Translations under genes and position numbers: made by a program
The notes under the pieces: model-generated
Database searches by the model: none
The model's input: only the letters and a program-made list of their open reading frames with translations
Told to the model about the DNA's origin: nothing
DNA from: Flectonema sp. DT1601
Taxonomy: Eukaryota > Euglenozoa > Diplonemea > Diplonemida > Diplonemidae
Length of the DNA stretch: 64,000 nt
Assembly (NCBI GenBank): GCA_964019425.1
Contig: OZ025823.1
Location: forward strand, 1 to 64,000
Direction of reading: 5' to 3'
Shown: piece after piece, positions 53,113-64,000 of the stretch
Layout: every line of letters begins with the position of its first letter
Position numbering within the stretch: position 1 is the first letter of the stretch

Positions 53113-54710
53113 TTAAACGGCGTTCGAATGATCGGCCGCAGTCAATTCCTCAGCGATCTCTGAAACGAGAATAAGAGAATTGCGAATAGTTGGGAAGGCA
53201 GCCACAACAGCAACTAAGTTACCAGAAATAGTATCAGCAGGTAGAACATAAGGAACATGACTCCCGTGACACATAATATCTCCCCACAAGTAAAGAAGTC
53301 CACCAGACAACGCTGCGCTGAATGTTGTGCCACAAACGATGTCATCAACGAAAACCCTCTCGTCATCTTCACCGTCGCTACCTTGAGTTGGTTTATTTAA
53401 ATAAACGTCTCCAGGTAAAGCTCCAACATGTGTGCCATCACTCAGTTCTAAACCCAGCCTCCCTCTGGAATGGTTTATAACAACTCCTTCATCTCCTTTC
53501 CATTTTATATTCGCACCTACTCTGAAAGTCCGTTTTGCGACATCTGCTGAGCTGTTCGATGTTGGTAATGCGATTTTCACTTCTTGTAAACCCGTGAAAG
53601 CTATCTTTTTATGAAGTCCGATTCCAAGTTGTCCCTTCACATTCGAGCCGCAGGAATAAACTCTTCCCGATGCTGTTTAAGTTTAATTAAATTCAAGAAC
53701 GTCAAATACTTAACTAAAAGAACAACGAGACTGTAAACACATACCATCAAGGAATAAAGAATGCCCCCAGCCCATTGCCACTTTGGTAAAAGCAGCGGCT
53801 GGTTCTATCGGTGTAAGGGGTTTGTGTAGTTTCGAAGAATATTTATAACTTTCAACTGTTCCGTAGCGGGGGATTTCTTTCTGTTTGACGACAGCTTCTA
53901 CCGCAACTTCTTGTTGCGAGCAAACTACTCTCTGAGGAGTTCTTTTAGTTTTTGTGTCATTTTGTGCCAACGCGCCCAGTGCTCCCTCTCCAGTTGTCCA
54001 GACACTTCCATCAGTCGTTGTAATTGACGTCATGTTCCCACGCGCTACAATCGCTGCTACCTGTTTGGTAACAATTTGAAGGAGAGTAAGTATGAAAGAA
54101 CAACAATAATAAAATAACAAACCTGATAACATGACATGGATCTGATGATGTGAGGAGATGTTTGGAAACTAACTTCACCGAGTCCAAGTTGTCCTTCGAT
54201 TCCTCTTCCGGTGACGTAAACGTGTCCACTGCTACTGAGAATGACGGAATGGTGTGAACCTGCAGCCACAGATATCATCGGAGGGAGGGAGTTGTGTAAT
54301 TTGATTGGAAGCTGCTGATCGACGAGACTCCCAATTCCCAACTGTCCAAATTGATTTGATCCCCAACAATAAACATCTCCATCAGAAGTGAGAGCGAGTG
54401 TGTGAGCAGCACCAACAGCGATATCACAGATCCCTTCAAGTGATGAAGTCATCGGAACGTTAACAACATTTGGAAGTATTCCTTCTAATCCAAGTAATCC
54501 ATTTCTTGAATCGCCCCAAACAATTAGTTCTCCACTCTTCAGTAAGACTACCGAGTGTTTGTCACCACTTTCTATTTTAATTATTTCATCTGCAAACTTA
54601 TCGAGAGCAGGTAAACTCATAACATCCTTACTGATATCTCCAAGTGCATTCTTAACTGAGTTGCTTCCCTTCAAACCAACGTCACCCAACGCGAAAACCC
54701 GAAACGGCAT
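53113..54710 (-). CDS. RCC1-repeat protein (three exons)
   Basis: Exons 54710-54123, 54060-53745 and 53672-53113, introns of 62 and 72 bp (CAG|GTTTGT...AAACAG|GTAGCA and GATG|GTATGT...AAACAG|CATCGG). All phases match and give 487 residues. RCC1 blades are plain: VWGDSRNGLLGLEG, VYCWGSNQFGQLGIGSLV, VYVTGRGIEGQLGLGE, VWTTGEGALGAL and, across the second junction, GRVYSCGSNVKGQLGIG. The protein therefore forms a beta-propeller of probably six or seven blades. Members act as exchange factors or scaffolds; which applies here cannot be told. A beta-rich insert near residues 340-400 is unusual for a plain RCC1 protein. ATG at 54710 (MPFRVFALGDVG) starts directly in the first blade. Confidence 0.88.
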
Positions 54711-54939
54711 TTCTGTCGTGTACTGGTAAGTAACAAAATTGTTAATAAGATTAACTTTTATTTACTTCGGCAAATAAGAAGCAACGCGGCACATAAACAA
54801 CTGCAGTGTAAATGATTTGATAGGTCTCAGCTGGGAGAGAAATCAACTCAAATCCCACATCTGAATTATTGCGATCTAATAGAAATTAGAATGCAGTCAG
54901 GATGTGGTCAGCAGCCGGCTATCAAGAATCGCAAATTTA
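54711..54939. other. Intergenic spacer
   Basis: AT-rich gap of 229 bp between the terminal exon of the large coiled-coil gene and the RCC1-like gene. Confidence 0.5.
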
Positions 54940-57900
54940 TTAATTTTGTTTGATTCCTTTCCGTATGAGTTGTGGTAGCTTCTTGGAGCCTCCTGACTTC
55001 TTTGCATTCTTTATTATATTCTGTTTGGTAGTTTACTTATACTTCACAATTCCTCTAATAAGTGATTTCATTCAACTAATTTAACATACCCTGAGGCTGT
55101 CAGAAACGCTGCATTTCTTAACTGCTGGCACTGCAGCAACCGAATCATATGAAACGGTAGCTATCTCCTTCAGTACAGGTTTTGAAGGGAGCTGCCCAGG
55201 TTCAGGTTTTGTCGCAAGAGTGATGTCTGGAAGCCGTTGTCTTAATAAAGCTTTAACTGGTTGCCCATCAAGTGGAGGTTCTGGTTCTGGCTCAACGTCC
55301 TTCAAAAGTTTCGAAATTTCATTGGCCGCAGCGACGCTCGCAGCGATGTTTTTAAATCGAACTAAAGCGGCTCCTGGTTTTGCGCACTTTGAAGTTTCCT
55401 CTTCAAAATACGACATCCCTTTCACATGAACACCTTGGCGTGTTAGATCGCTGCTTGTTCGACGAGAACTGCCTCCCCACTTTCCTGAGGGTTCCGCAAC
55501 CCCCTCTTCATCTTCTGACCCTGCGAAAGAGGATTTACGCGAGCTGTGACCACCTACAGTATTTTGGCATAACGTTGTAATTTCAACTTCTGCGGAACTT
55601 AAGAAATTAGCAATATGGTTTATCTCTCCTTGGGATGATTTCCTAGGCGCTACTGCTTCTCGTTGCATTTGTTCATCAAACTGAGGAGACGCTGTTGTGA
55701 ATTCCTTCTCTGTTTCCTCACTGATTATGAGATTTCCAAAGCGATCCACTTCTTGTCGCAATCTCCGACTGCTGCAGAGACTGTTGGAAAACTGGACAAC
55801 ATGTTGTCCTCTGAGACTGTCGACTTGCTGTCCTCCACTTTGTGAGAGACTGTCACCCGGAGTTTGACTGCGACGCTGCGATTGGTCAGAAGTCTGAAGA
55901 GGACCTTCAAAGAATTCCTCGGCTTCAAGTCCTTCGTTGTTATCGAACTCGTGGATGGCGGATAATATTTCATTAGTTGAAACGTCTCCATCGACAACAT
56001 TATTAACATCATTTTCCAAAACACTCGTTTCGAGATCTGTCGTCTTTCCTCTTCCTGACTTTACTTTTGAGCGGGCAGAAGGTTCGATCTGATCTGATGT
56101 TTTAATTCGATTCACAGCGTCCTTCAGATTTCCCACTCGATTAGCATTTGCTTTCTCTAAAATAGAACAATAACATTCTACTAACCGCTCGTCTTGAGCA
56201 ACAATTTCTAGAATGCGATTGTGCCTAACGACATCATTCTTGTCTAACCCGTCTGAAGCTGTCGTTCGATTCTTCGGAGGCTTCACCTGAAGAAGATAAG
56301 TTGGGACTTGTAATTCAGTTCGAAGTTTAGAACAAAACCGGAAGAGGCTGTGATGCAAAGCAAGGGCTCGAGTTTCCACATCTTTGAATTTTGTCCGAAG
56401 GAGGGCATTGAGTTGTTCGTTCCGTCGACGCAATGATTGAATGTCGTCATTCTTGTACTGAACTTGGGGGTTACTTGTTTCTTGCTCAACAGTACGCAGA
56501 GGAACTGAACGGGATGCGATAACTTCTTCTGTTCCCTTTTCCGGTTCTTCGGGCTGCCACAAAACGTCGTGTGAGTCCCGCTCCTGAAGCTCTTGAATTT
56601 CGTTCTGAAGAAATTCATTTCTAGATCGCAAGTCCTCAATCATTGCAACCAGCAGTTCGTCATTTGGTGATTTATCGTTTTCGTCTTCTCCTACTTTCTC
56701 AACACAGTTCTCGTCGTACGTTTCGCAAATGTCGCCGTCTTTTGTTTTCATTAGTTGACCAGGTTGTCGCTTACTTGAAGTCTTTTGAATTGTGTCGTCG
56801 TCTTCAGTCAGAGAAATTGTTCCATCTTTGTGAATGAGGTACCGCAACTCGGGGATGTCGTCGGTGGTTTGAATGCCGACCTCAGCAGCTTCAACGTTTC
56901 CCTCATTTCTGTTAGCGACAAGCATTTGACAAATTGCTGTCGTGAAGCTCGTAATCTGTTGAACTCCTTTTGTCATTTGTGTTGTAATTTCTAATTGCGA
57001 TGTTTGCATCACTTCTTGCATCACATTAGCGAGAACACGATCTCCTTCCATTGCCCTGAGAATTCTTTCAAATGTCGCACTCTTGACCTTTTCCGAAAAA
57101 TGAAACATCTCCTTAAAAGACTCCATTATGTTTGTAAGTACCTTCCCAACAGGATGTTTAGAGGCTGGTTTTAAATCCAATTGAACAGCATCAGGTGGCT
57201 TCAGTATTACTACTGCCGCAGGGCTTTCGTTAATAGTAGGGACGTGTCTCTTGACAGCCAACTTTCTGTTCGCATTTACATCATAAGAAGACATTATCTG
57301 CGTTTCATAACTGGACATCATTTTAAATAATTGTTTTTCTTTAAAAGATTGAATCATCTGTTCCTGTTCTTGATCGCTTACTAACTTTTTAAGTGAAAAC
57401 AACTCTTTCTGTATTTGTTTATATTTGGAATCGCTGACCTGATAAACGGATTTCTTTGTTTTGAGATCTGCTTGTTGTGGTTCTTGAAACTTGTCACATC
57501 CGAATACTTTTGAGTAAAGATAAATTCTTTCCTTTCTATAAAACTCCAAATCTTTCTGCAGACTGACAACGTCGACGAGCTCCATCACTCGCTCCTTCTC
57601 AACGAGGATTTCGAAATCGGTTCGCAGGCTTCGCATTTTTTGAGATGTTACGTTTTCTCGGAACAGAGCAGCTGTTACTTTAGCCTCATGTCTGATGTGC
57701 ATCAGTTCTTGAATTTCTGAAAATGATCTTCTCTTCATCAAAGGACTCTGTCGTAGGTCGTTGTCTTTGGGGCTTTGCGGGGCACTTGGTCTGTTCTCTT
57801 TGTTTTGAATCATTTTTCTCAACATTTCAAATCTCATCCTCAAATCACTTTCATTATTCGGATCTAACGTTTGCGTCTCCTTGTCTTGCTGAAGTTCTAA

Positions 57901-58298
57901 TTTGAGTGGCACGCTGGCTGATTTAATATTCTCTCGAAGACGATCGCTTGCAGACTCTTCCACGGTGGGTGCTGGTTCGTCTTCCAAAATCTGTTTGATT
58001 TCTTCAAAATTCGAAGATGCCAATTGCGGGAAGTTGATAAGCGGGCTCGACGGAGAATCGCATTGCTCTGGAATGAAGCAGGTCGGGAGGATAACTTTCT
58101 CACACGGTAGTTCTTCCCCGATGAAGTCAACAGACTTCAACAGAGGACTCAATTCCTCATTTAGCTGTGCTGATATCTCTTTCGCTCCTGCCAGGAGCGT
58201 TCTGATCCGCAGAGAACCCTCCTCGTTGAGTGATGTCAACCTTTCACTACCCCCACCCTGCAGTACTTCTCTAAAACAACTTTGATTGCCGATCATCT
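54940..58298 (-). CDS. Large coiled-coil protein with a short terminal exon
   Basis: The main exon is 58298-55090. Its frame ends at a donor (CTCAGG|GTATGT) and joins in phase 0 to a small exon 55020-54940 (acceptor ACCAAACAG|AATATA) ending in a Lys-rich tail (KNAKKSGGSKKLPQLIRKG). The intron is 69 bp and the product about 1096 residues. The start at 58298 (MIGNQSCF) lies 35 bases inside an acceptor (TTTTGACAG|GTTGGG at 58333), so the 5' leader is spliced. A donor-bearing leader exon may lie near 58645-58660 (an ATG then GTAAGT), but its frame does not match, so it is non-coding or belongs elsewhere. The sequence shows disordered stretches between helical segments at about 190-380 and 590-720. 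No known domain; function unknown. Confidence 0.75.
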
Positions 58299-58413
58299 TC
58301 GGGGCATCGAAGAAGCAATCTGTAAATCCCAACCTGTCAAAATAGAATTGTAATGAAATAATCGACACAAAAACTAAACGAAGGTACGGTACCAGTACGA
58401 CAAGAGACAACAC

Positions 58414-59354
58414 GACCTTTTGAGGAAAGTCAAAAAAGATAGAAAAAGGAAATTGTCGGATTGGAATTCAGATAAGATCGAAACAGAAAACACGCAGCTC
58501 CTCTGAGGTGAACGTGTTTCAAAAACAGAATCCAACTGAGTAACTACGAACTCAAAGAGCTGAAAACTGAAAACCTAACAACTAGTTCCGCCAATTAAAC
58601 AAACGTAAGAAAGAAGTCTATTTTAGTACTCAGCGGATACTTACCTTAGAAGTCATACCTGCTAAAGAACAGCAATTCCAAATATCGCTTCACAAACATG
58701 AGTTCCTCCTCAATAAAGTGGCTAACTAGTGAAGGTAATAATCGCCTGAATGAAAATAATCACATCTTCATCTTCATCTACTTGACTATGCGTAGCAACA
58801 GATGGTTCCGTTTTCGCTTTATCAGTACGTTGCTGATTTCGTTTCTTTGAGAAACTTTATAAATGAAAAAAAAAGAAAAAAAAACAAAACAATTTAATAA
58901 ACCAACCGATTGAAAAATATCGTTCGGAGGACATCACTTTCTGCACACTTCACTGTCACGGCCTCCTTATTTTTTAACAACCAAAGAACGGAAAAGCAAG
59001 TACAGTACCACCGTTTCCTAAGACCCAACAACTCTACAATTATATATATCTGAAGTGTAGGCTGCTTCTGTTTTCCTTAATTTGCGGCTCACAAACAGTC
59101 GGTGAGGAAAAAATAGTAAATCGGGGTAAGGAACTTTGCACACCTAAACAAAAGATTTATATTATTATTATTATTATTATTTTTATTTGACTAAACTGCT
59201 ACTACTTCTTTTGATAATTTAATTAACTCTTAAGGAGGACAGAAATTGGTTCGACAAGGTTCTCAGTCTTGCTCGAGTTCGTAAAGATTTGACTGAGTTC
59301 TGATCATTTGAGTGTCTCAGCAGGCGATAACAATCCTTCAGTCAGAGCTACCGA
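58414..59354. other. Intergenic region, about 0.9 kb
   Basis: Contains an (ATT)n stretch near 59160-59185, A tracts near 58868-58890 and the possible leader exon described for the neighbouring gene. No coding frame recognised. Confidence 0.5.
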
Positions 59355-60598
<1,244 letters not shown>

Positions 60599-60679
60599 CT
60601 TTGTGACTCCTGAAAAAGTTAAAAATGTATTTTATCAACTCAGGTAACTCAAACAGTCTAACTCAGAGTACGACTGATA

Positions 60680-61861
60680 CTAACCGTCGTCTGCTGCTCC
60701 CAATCCTCCAATTGTCGGAGGCACGAGGTGTCCCGCCTTTGTTCTCCTTCGTGGTCTCCCTCCCTTGCGAGGAACCTGCTTCTCAGTAATGTGTTTGTGA
60801 TTGTCATCAGTTCGTTTGATTACTACTTTCGAAATGTCGACGAGTTGCTCTATTTCAGTAGTTGCAATAAGTCGATCGTATAAATCTACATTTCGGTCCC
60901 AAAGGTGAAGAAATATGTAATAAATATGTTTCCTTGGGATACTGATATGTGAAGGTGAATAAGTTGGGTCAACACAGAGTTTGAGGTAGAGCTCTGCAGG
61001 ATGGCAAGAGTGATCATCGATCCAGAAGAGAGTGGGATTGATAAGAAGACCTTCACCTGACATAACAGCAGCACAGTGTGGGATGTTAATTACAGATTGA
61101 AAGGATTTCATGTCTGTCACTCCCCCATTTAGAATTATTGGAACGGGTGTTTTCCCCGATTCTGAAGCAAACATTCGCAACACTTCTTCAACATGATCCC
61201 AGTGGGGTGGAACAATAGCTCTCTGCGATACAAGTCTTCCATGAATACAAATCATCGACACTCCAGAAGATACCAACGATTTCAAATATTGAAGAGTTTC
61301 ATTAGGTGTTTGACGAATTCTTATTTTTGCTGTCACAGGACAAGTTAGTTCTTTTGAAAGGCGTCTAATAACTTCAAAGGCTGACTCATCACACATGAAA
61401 GCTCCGTATTGCCCATTCTTAGCTATTGTTTGTGGACATCCTAAGTTGATATCAATTGCAGTGCAAGAGCTGCTGATTAGCGAAGCAGCTTTGCAAATAT
61501 CATCAACACTCTTACCAGCTAGCTGGGCGACTATATGACCTTCACCCTCAAGAATATCACAAACAGCAGAACGATAGTTGGAGTCGCTGATTACTTTGTG
61601 AGAAAGCATCATTGGAGTGTAGCAAAGATCAACACCGTACCTTCTGACAACTTCCCTAAAACATCTTTCGCTTTGATTTACTAGCGGTGCTGCGACTTTC
61701 TGAGGGGATCCAATTGACTTCCACCACTGCCACCCAGTGACCTTCTTCAACTTTCCTTTCTTTTTAATTAATAATTTCCCGACTGTTTGCTTTCTAACAG
61801 CTGCAACCTTCTTTGCGCTGTTCAGGGATTCTTTTTTCACGTTTCCTAACTTTGCGGTCAT
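60680..61861 (-). CDS. DUS1L: tRNA-dihydrouridine synthase, DUS1 type
   Basis: 393 residues, ATG at 61861. A Lys-rich N-terminal extension of about 40 residues precedes the barrel. The flavin-binding start VAAPLVNQSERCFRE is at about 56-70. The catalytic motif DINLGCPQTIAKNGQYGAF is at about 137-155, with the catalytic Cys at 142 intact. Phosphate-binding IRIRQTP, ICIHGR, IILNGGV and AVMSGEGLLINPTLF follow in the order seen in DUS1L. The enzyme reduces uridine to dihydrouridine in the tRNA D-loop, using FMN and NAD(P)H. The basic tail (RKGGRPRRRTKAGH) may bind RNA. The stop TAG falls inside a donor-like GACG|GTTAGT, so the frame may instead continue by splicing into the next gene (see findings). 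Confidence 0.93.
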   Translation of the reverse strand: MTAKLGNVKKESLNSAKKVAAVRKQTVGKLLIKKKGKLKKVTGWQWWKSIGSPQKVAAPLVNQSERCFREVVRRYGVDLCYTPMMLSHKVISDSNYRSAVCDILEGEGHIVAQLAGKSVDDICKAASLISSSCTAIDINLGCPQTIAKNGQYGAFMCDESAFEVIRRLSKELTCPVTAKIRIRQTPNETLQYLKSLVSSGVSMICIHGRLVSQRAIVPPHWDHVEEVLRMFASESGKTPVPIILNGGVTDMKSFQSVINIPHCAAVMSGEGLLINPTLFWIDDHSCHPAELYLKLCVDPTYSPSHISIPRKHIYYIFLHLWDRNVDLYDRLIATTEIEQLVDISKVVIKRTDDNHKHITEKQVPRKGGRPRRRTKAGHLVPPTIGGLGAADDG

Positions 61862-62257
61862 TCAAAACTTTCTAAGACATCAACTCTCTTATTTTATTTA
61901 CCTGAAAAATAACAAAAAGAAGTGAACTCTCTTCCGCCGTAAACATAACTCCAGTTGCCCAGCAGTTGGAACAGTCATCAGACCTCATAATTGTGATGTC
62001 AGAAATTAAAGAATTGAACAACACAATACAGAGCTCAAGAATTAATCTTTCGATGCCGCAGCTTACTGCGAGCAGCGGAGCACTTGTTTGTGCAACTAGT
62101 GTGTCTTCTTAACTGACAAAAGAAACTGAAAAAAACGAAACTACTGTTGGGAAGAATTCCACGACCGCAGATGCTTTGCGATCCTCAAATCGTCGGATGG
62201 AGTCAACAGAGAGTGACCGCAGTGGAGTCGAATTGATTTCTTTGATATTTCACTTTG
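61862..62257. other. Intergenic spacer
   Basis: Gap of 396 bp between the formin fragment and the dihydrouridine synthase gene. Nothing recognised beyond a pyrimidine-rich stretch on the minus strand (near 61900-61920) that ends in AG-like sites upstream of the synthase start. Confidence 0.4.
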
Positions 62258-62682
62258 CTACCAGTCTGGGTCTGGAGATTCTTTCACTCGAGGAGTCAAT
62301 GGCATCATTTTCATCATCTGCCCCCGTTTCTTAGTTGTGGATAGGAAATCTTCCTTTTCTGATTCCTCAGCACTCTTGCTGGGTGACGGAGAGTCCTGTT
62401 CCCTTCGTTTTGCTTCCTCTCTCTCTTTCTCTGCTTCCCTCGCTCTCGCCCGCTGTTTCCGTCTTTCTCTTCCTTCGTGAGATTCTACTTCTTCCTCCAT
62501 GTCAGAAAAGAACGTCGCAAAGCACGCAAAGAAGGCCGACTGTTTTGGAAGAGATTAATTTGTTCGAAGTTCTCATGCAGGTCGGACTTATTAGAAACAT
62601 TTCATTCAAAACATACCTCGTCAAATATATTTTGTTCCTCTCCGAAGTAACAGCAGAGCGATAAAAGTTGCTTTTGAACATC
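62258..62682 (-). pseudogene. Formin FH2 C-terminal fragment (two exons)
   Basis: Exons 62682-62617 and 62539-62258 (donor GACGAG|GTATGT, acceptor AAAACAG|TCGGCC, intron 77 bp, phase 0) encode about 115 residues. The join gives LCCYFGEEQNIFDE/SAFFACFATFFSDM followed by a basic helix (RERRKQRARAREAEKERE). This is the pattern of the last helices of the FH2 actin-nucleating domain (a YFGE/D segment, then FF..F..F, then an Arg/Lys-rich tail). An acceptor-like ACCAAAACAG at 62683 shows that further exons lay upstream. There I see no FH2 coding sequence, only non-coding DNA and, from 63013, retrotransposon pieces on the other strand. It is either the 3' end of a gene with far exons or a remnant cut by insertions. 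Confidence 0.55.
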
Positions 62683-63012
62683 CTGTTTTGGTATTTAAGT
62701 AATCAAAGTAATTCCTAATCATATCTACACTATCAGGTATGTCCAGGTTGGGATCTTCGTCAGAAGAAGGCCTCCAACTACAACGACTCCAACTGCAACG
62801 CCAACAGGAGGATGAAATGGAGAATGGTAGGAAAGCAACATGCAGAGCCTTTTGCACCGATACATCAAAGGCAACCGTACAGTAAGCCTGACACAAAAGA
62901 AAGGCTTCATGGAAGCTTACAACTTCAGAGTAACGAAGACTACGGTGTCGGCTGTCATTCGACTGAGGAAGTACGGAGTAAAGCCTTTCCCACAGTCGCT
63001 GTTAACGGATCA
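62683..63012. other. Region between formin end and LINE scraps
   Basis: Short open frames on both strands, none convincing. The minus-strand piece DEDPNLDIPDSVDMIRNYF near 62690-62760 could be another formin-gene exon, but I could not find a consistent splice pair. Confidence 0.3.
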
Positions 63013-63161
63013 ACACTCCCACATGTCACGAAAGCTGATATTAAACTGCTCTACGAAGATGACCTCTCAATCTTTGTGAGCAGCACTAGGATTGGATACC
63101 TTGAAACTAAGGCCAATGAAGCGACTGGACAAGTAGAAAGCTGGCAGACTCGAACATGAGT
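63013..63161 (+). mobile_element. Fragment of LINE reverse transcriptase
   Basis: About 150 bp homologous to the RT active-site region of the element at 26242-30095 (there on the minus strand). TKADIKLLY, DDLSVFVSS- and KANEAxGQVESW-type segments are shared. The catalytic motif reads YEDD instead of YADD, and a 4-base deletion just after ESW shifts the frame. Dead fragment. Confidence 0.8.
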
Positions 63162-63630
63162 CCAATTCCGGGAGCTTCGCGCTAGTTTTTCTCGGGTTGC
63201 AACTTCCAGCTCGGGCGAGACCATATGGAAATGGCAAGGGTACTACACGTTTTCTCACGGAGACGTACGTTCGGCGGTCCGCACGGAAGAGTTGATTGCG
63301 GAGATGCTCGTGGAAGCAGCAGCTCTGGGTGATGTTCCCGTATTGATAGCGGGGGACTTCAACGTCGAAACGATGGAATCGCCAGCGCTTCTGTCTGCTT
63401 TCGCACACGGACTCTGGATAGATGCCGCCGTCTCGATGGGAAACATGACACCTACGAGCGAAGCGTAGGATCGATGCGATTCTGATGAACCGCGGAGCGG
63501 CGACAGCAATCTCGAATGACACAACGATCCATGTGCATAAGAGTGAGCTGATCCCGACACACAAGCCGGTCATCATTAGAAAGCTCAACATCTCACGCTA
63601 CAATACCAAAACCTTTGAGGTTTTCAACTA
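63162..63630 (+). mobile_element. Fragment of LINE endonuclease domain
   Basis: Directly follows the RT fragment. One frame gives a helix, then PVLIAGDFNVETMES, then SAFAHGLWIDAA, ending in TAG at 63466. After a frameshift, RIDAILMNRG and LIPTHKPVII follow. These are the GDFN, RID and (S/T)H-P motifs of exonuclease III-like endonucleases. It is GC-richer than the RT fragment and probably comes from a different retroelement family. Degenerate. Confidence 0.65.
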
Positions 63631-64000
63631 ATCCCATCGATTCCAAAGAATACGAGTGTTCAACCGCCTCCTTCAAATTGCACTCATTCGGAAGTCCGCG
63701 ACGAAGATTGAGGAGAGGAAGGGAACATTAAAAGAAGTGGTTTCGGTGGAGCGAGTTGTGATAAAGAAAACTGAGAAGAAGTCGATGGAAAAAGCGAATA
63801 TCGGGAGGCAATTGTTTTAGAAAAGTTACATACCTGGAAACTTGATTTCGTTGAGTTGACTCTCTTTTGTAAGTTTCCTCGACGGGATTCAAGTTCGTTT
63901 CCGAAAGTGTCGGATCTGTTTTTTTTTTTAGTTGAGATGAATTCATCAACAACATGCTAACGGTTTAATTTGATTACAAAAGTTACATACGAGTCTGTTG
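63631..64000. other. Right edge, nothing recognised
   Basis: Mixed sequence. The minus-strand frame at 63728-63955 (76 codons) has no family features. A possible exon of the next minus-strand gene cannot be excluded. Confidence 0.3.

Noticed and set aside
58640..58660. Coding first exon (ATG then GTAAGT) of the large coiled-coil gene
   Set aside because: Joining it to the acceptor at 58333 gives the wrong frame; it may be untranslated leader.
63728..63955. Minus-strand frame of 76 codons at the right edge
   Set aside because: No recognisable domain and no consistent splice sites.

Overview
The window is nuclear DNA from a eukaryote. Protein-coding genes carry short GT-AG introns (about 60-140 bp, with one of 275 bp). 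The encoded families are eukaryotic: GPN1 GTPase, DUS1-type dihydrouridine synthase, PTB-like RRM protein, RCC1 repeats, SET domain, formin FH2 and DUF2045/KIAA0930. I cannot name the organism. Twelve genes or gene pieces in a row (35.6-62.7 kb) lie on the minus strand, some separated by only tens of bases. That layout resembles lineages with polycistronic transcription and trans-splicing, but this is inference.

Left part (1-14.9 kb), satellites and small repeats. A perfect 8-bp tandem array (TTTGCGGG) fills 1-5486. A GC-rich minus-strand reading frame starting at 6797 encodes a Gln-rich coiled-coil protein and runs without a stop into that array and off the window edge. Further blocks of the same 8-mer sit at 7013-7190, 14030-14050 and 14708-14817. 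Two of them adjoin copies of dispersed repeats. A 3-kb minisatellite with a 32-bp unit and higher-order duplications occupies 9347-12399. A tRNA-derived SINE-like element and a second tRNA-like segment lie near 13.5-13.8 kb.

Middle part (15.3-34.3 kb), mobile and duplicated DNA. A decayed Polinton/adintovirus-like remnant (penton-like and capsid-like pieces) lies at 15.3-16.4 kb, and a minus-strand reverse-transcriptase-like remnant at 17.5-18.2 kb. After these comes a large tandem duplication with a period of about 5.47 kb. Each unit carries the same 395-residue predicted secreted/membrane protein (22167-23354 and 31685-32872). A 5'-truncated non-LTR retrotransposon (RT plus RNase H) splits unit 2 and is flanked by a direct repeat of about 180-190 bp. 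A third partial unit ends in a local inversion.

Right part (35.6-62.7 kb), the minus-strand gene cluster. In transcription order from high to low coordinates: formin C-terminal fragment, DUS1-like synthase, coiled-coil protein (possibly spliced in frame to the synthase), large coiled-coil protein, RCC1-like protein, SET-domain protein, PTB-like RRM protein, coiled-coil/PH protein, multi-pass membrane protein, homocysteine S-methyltransferase, GPN1 GTPase, large Pro/Gln/Lys-rich protein, and DUF2045 protein with an added KOW-like tail. The far right end (63.0-63.6 kb, plus strand) is a scrap heap of two non-LTR retrotransposon fragments.
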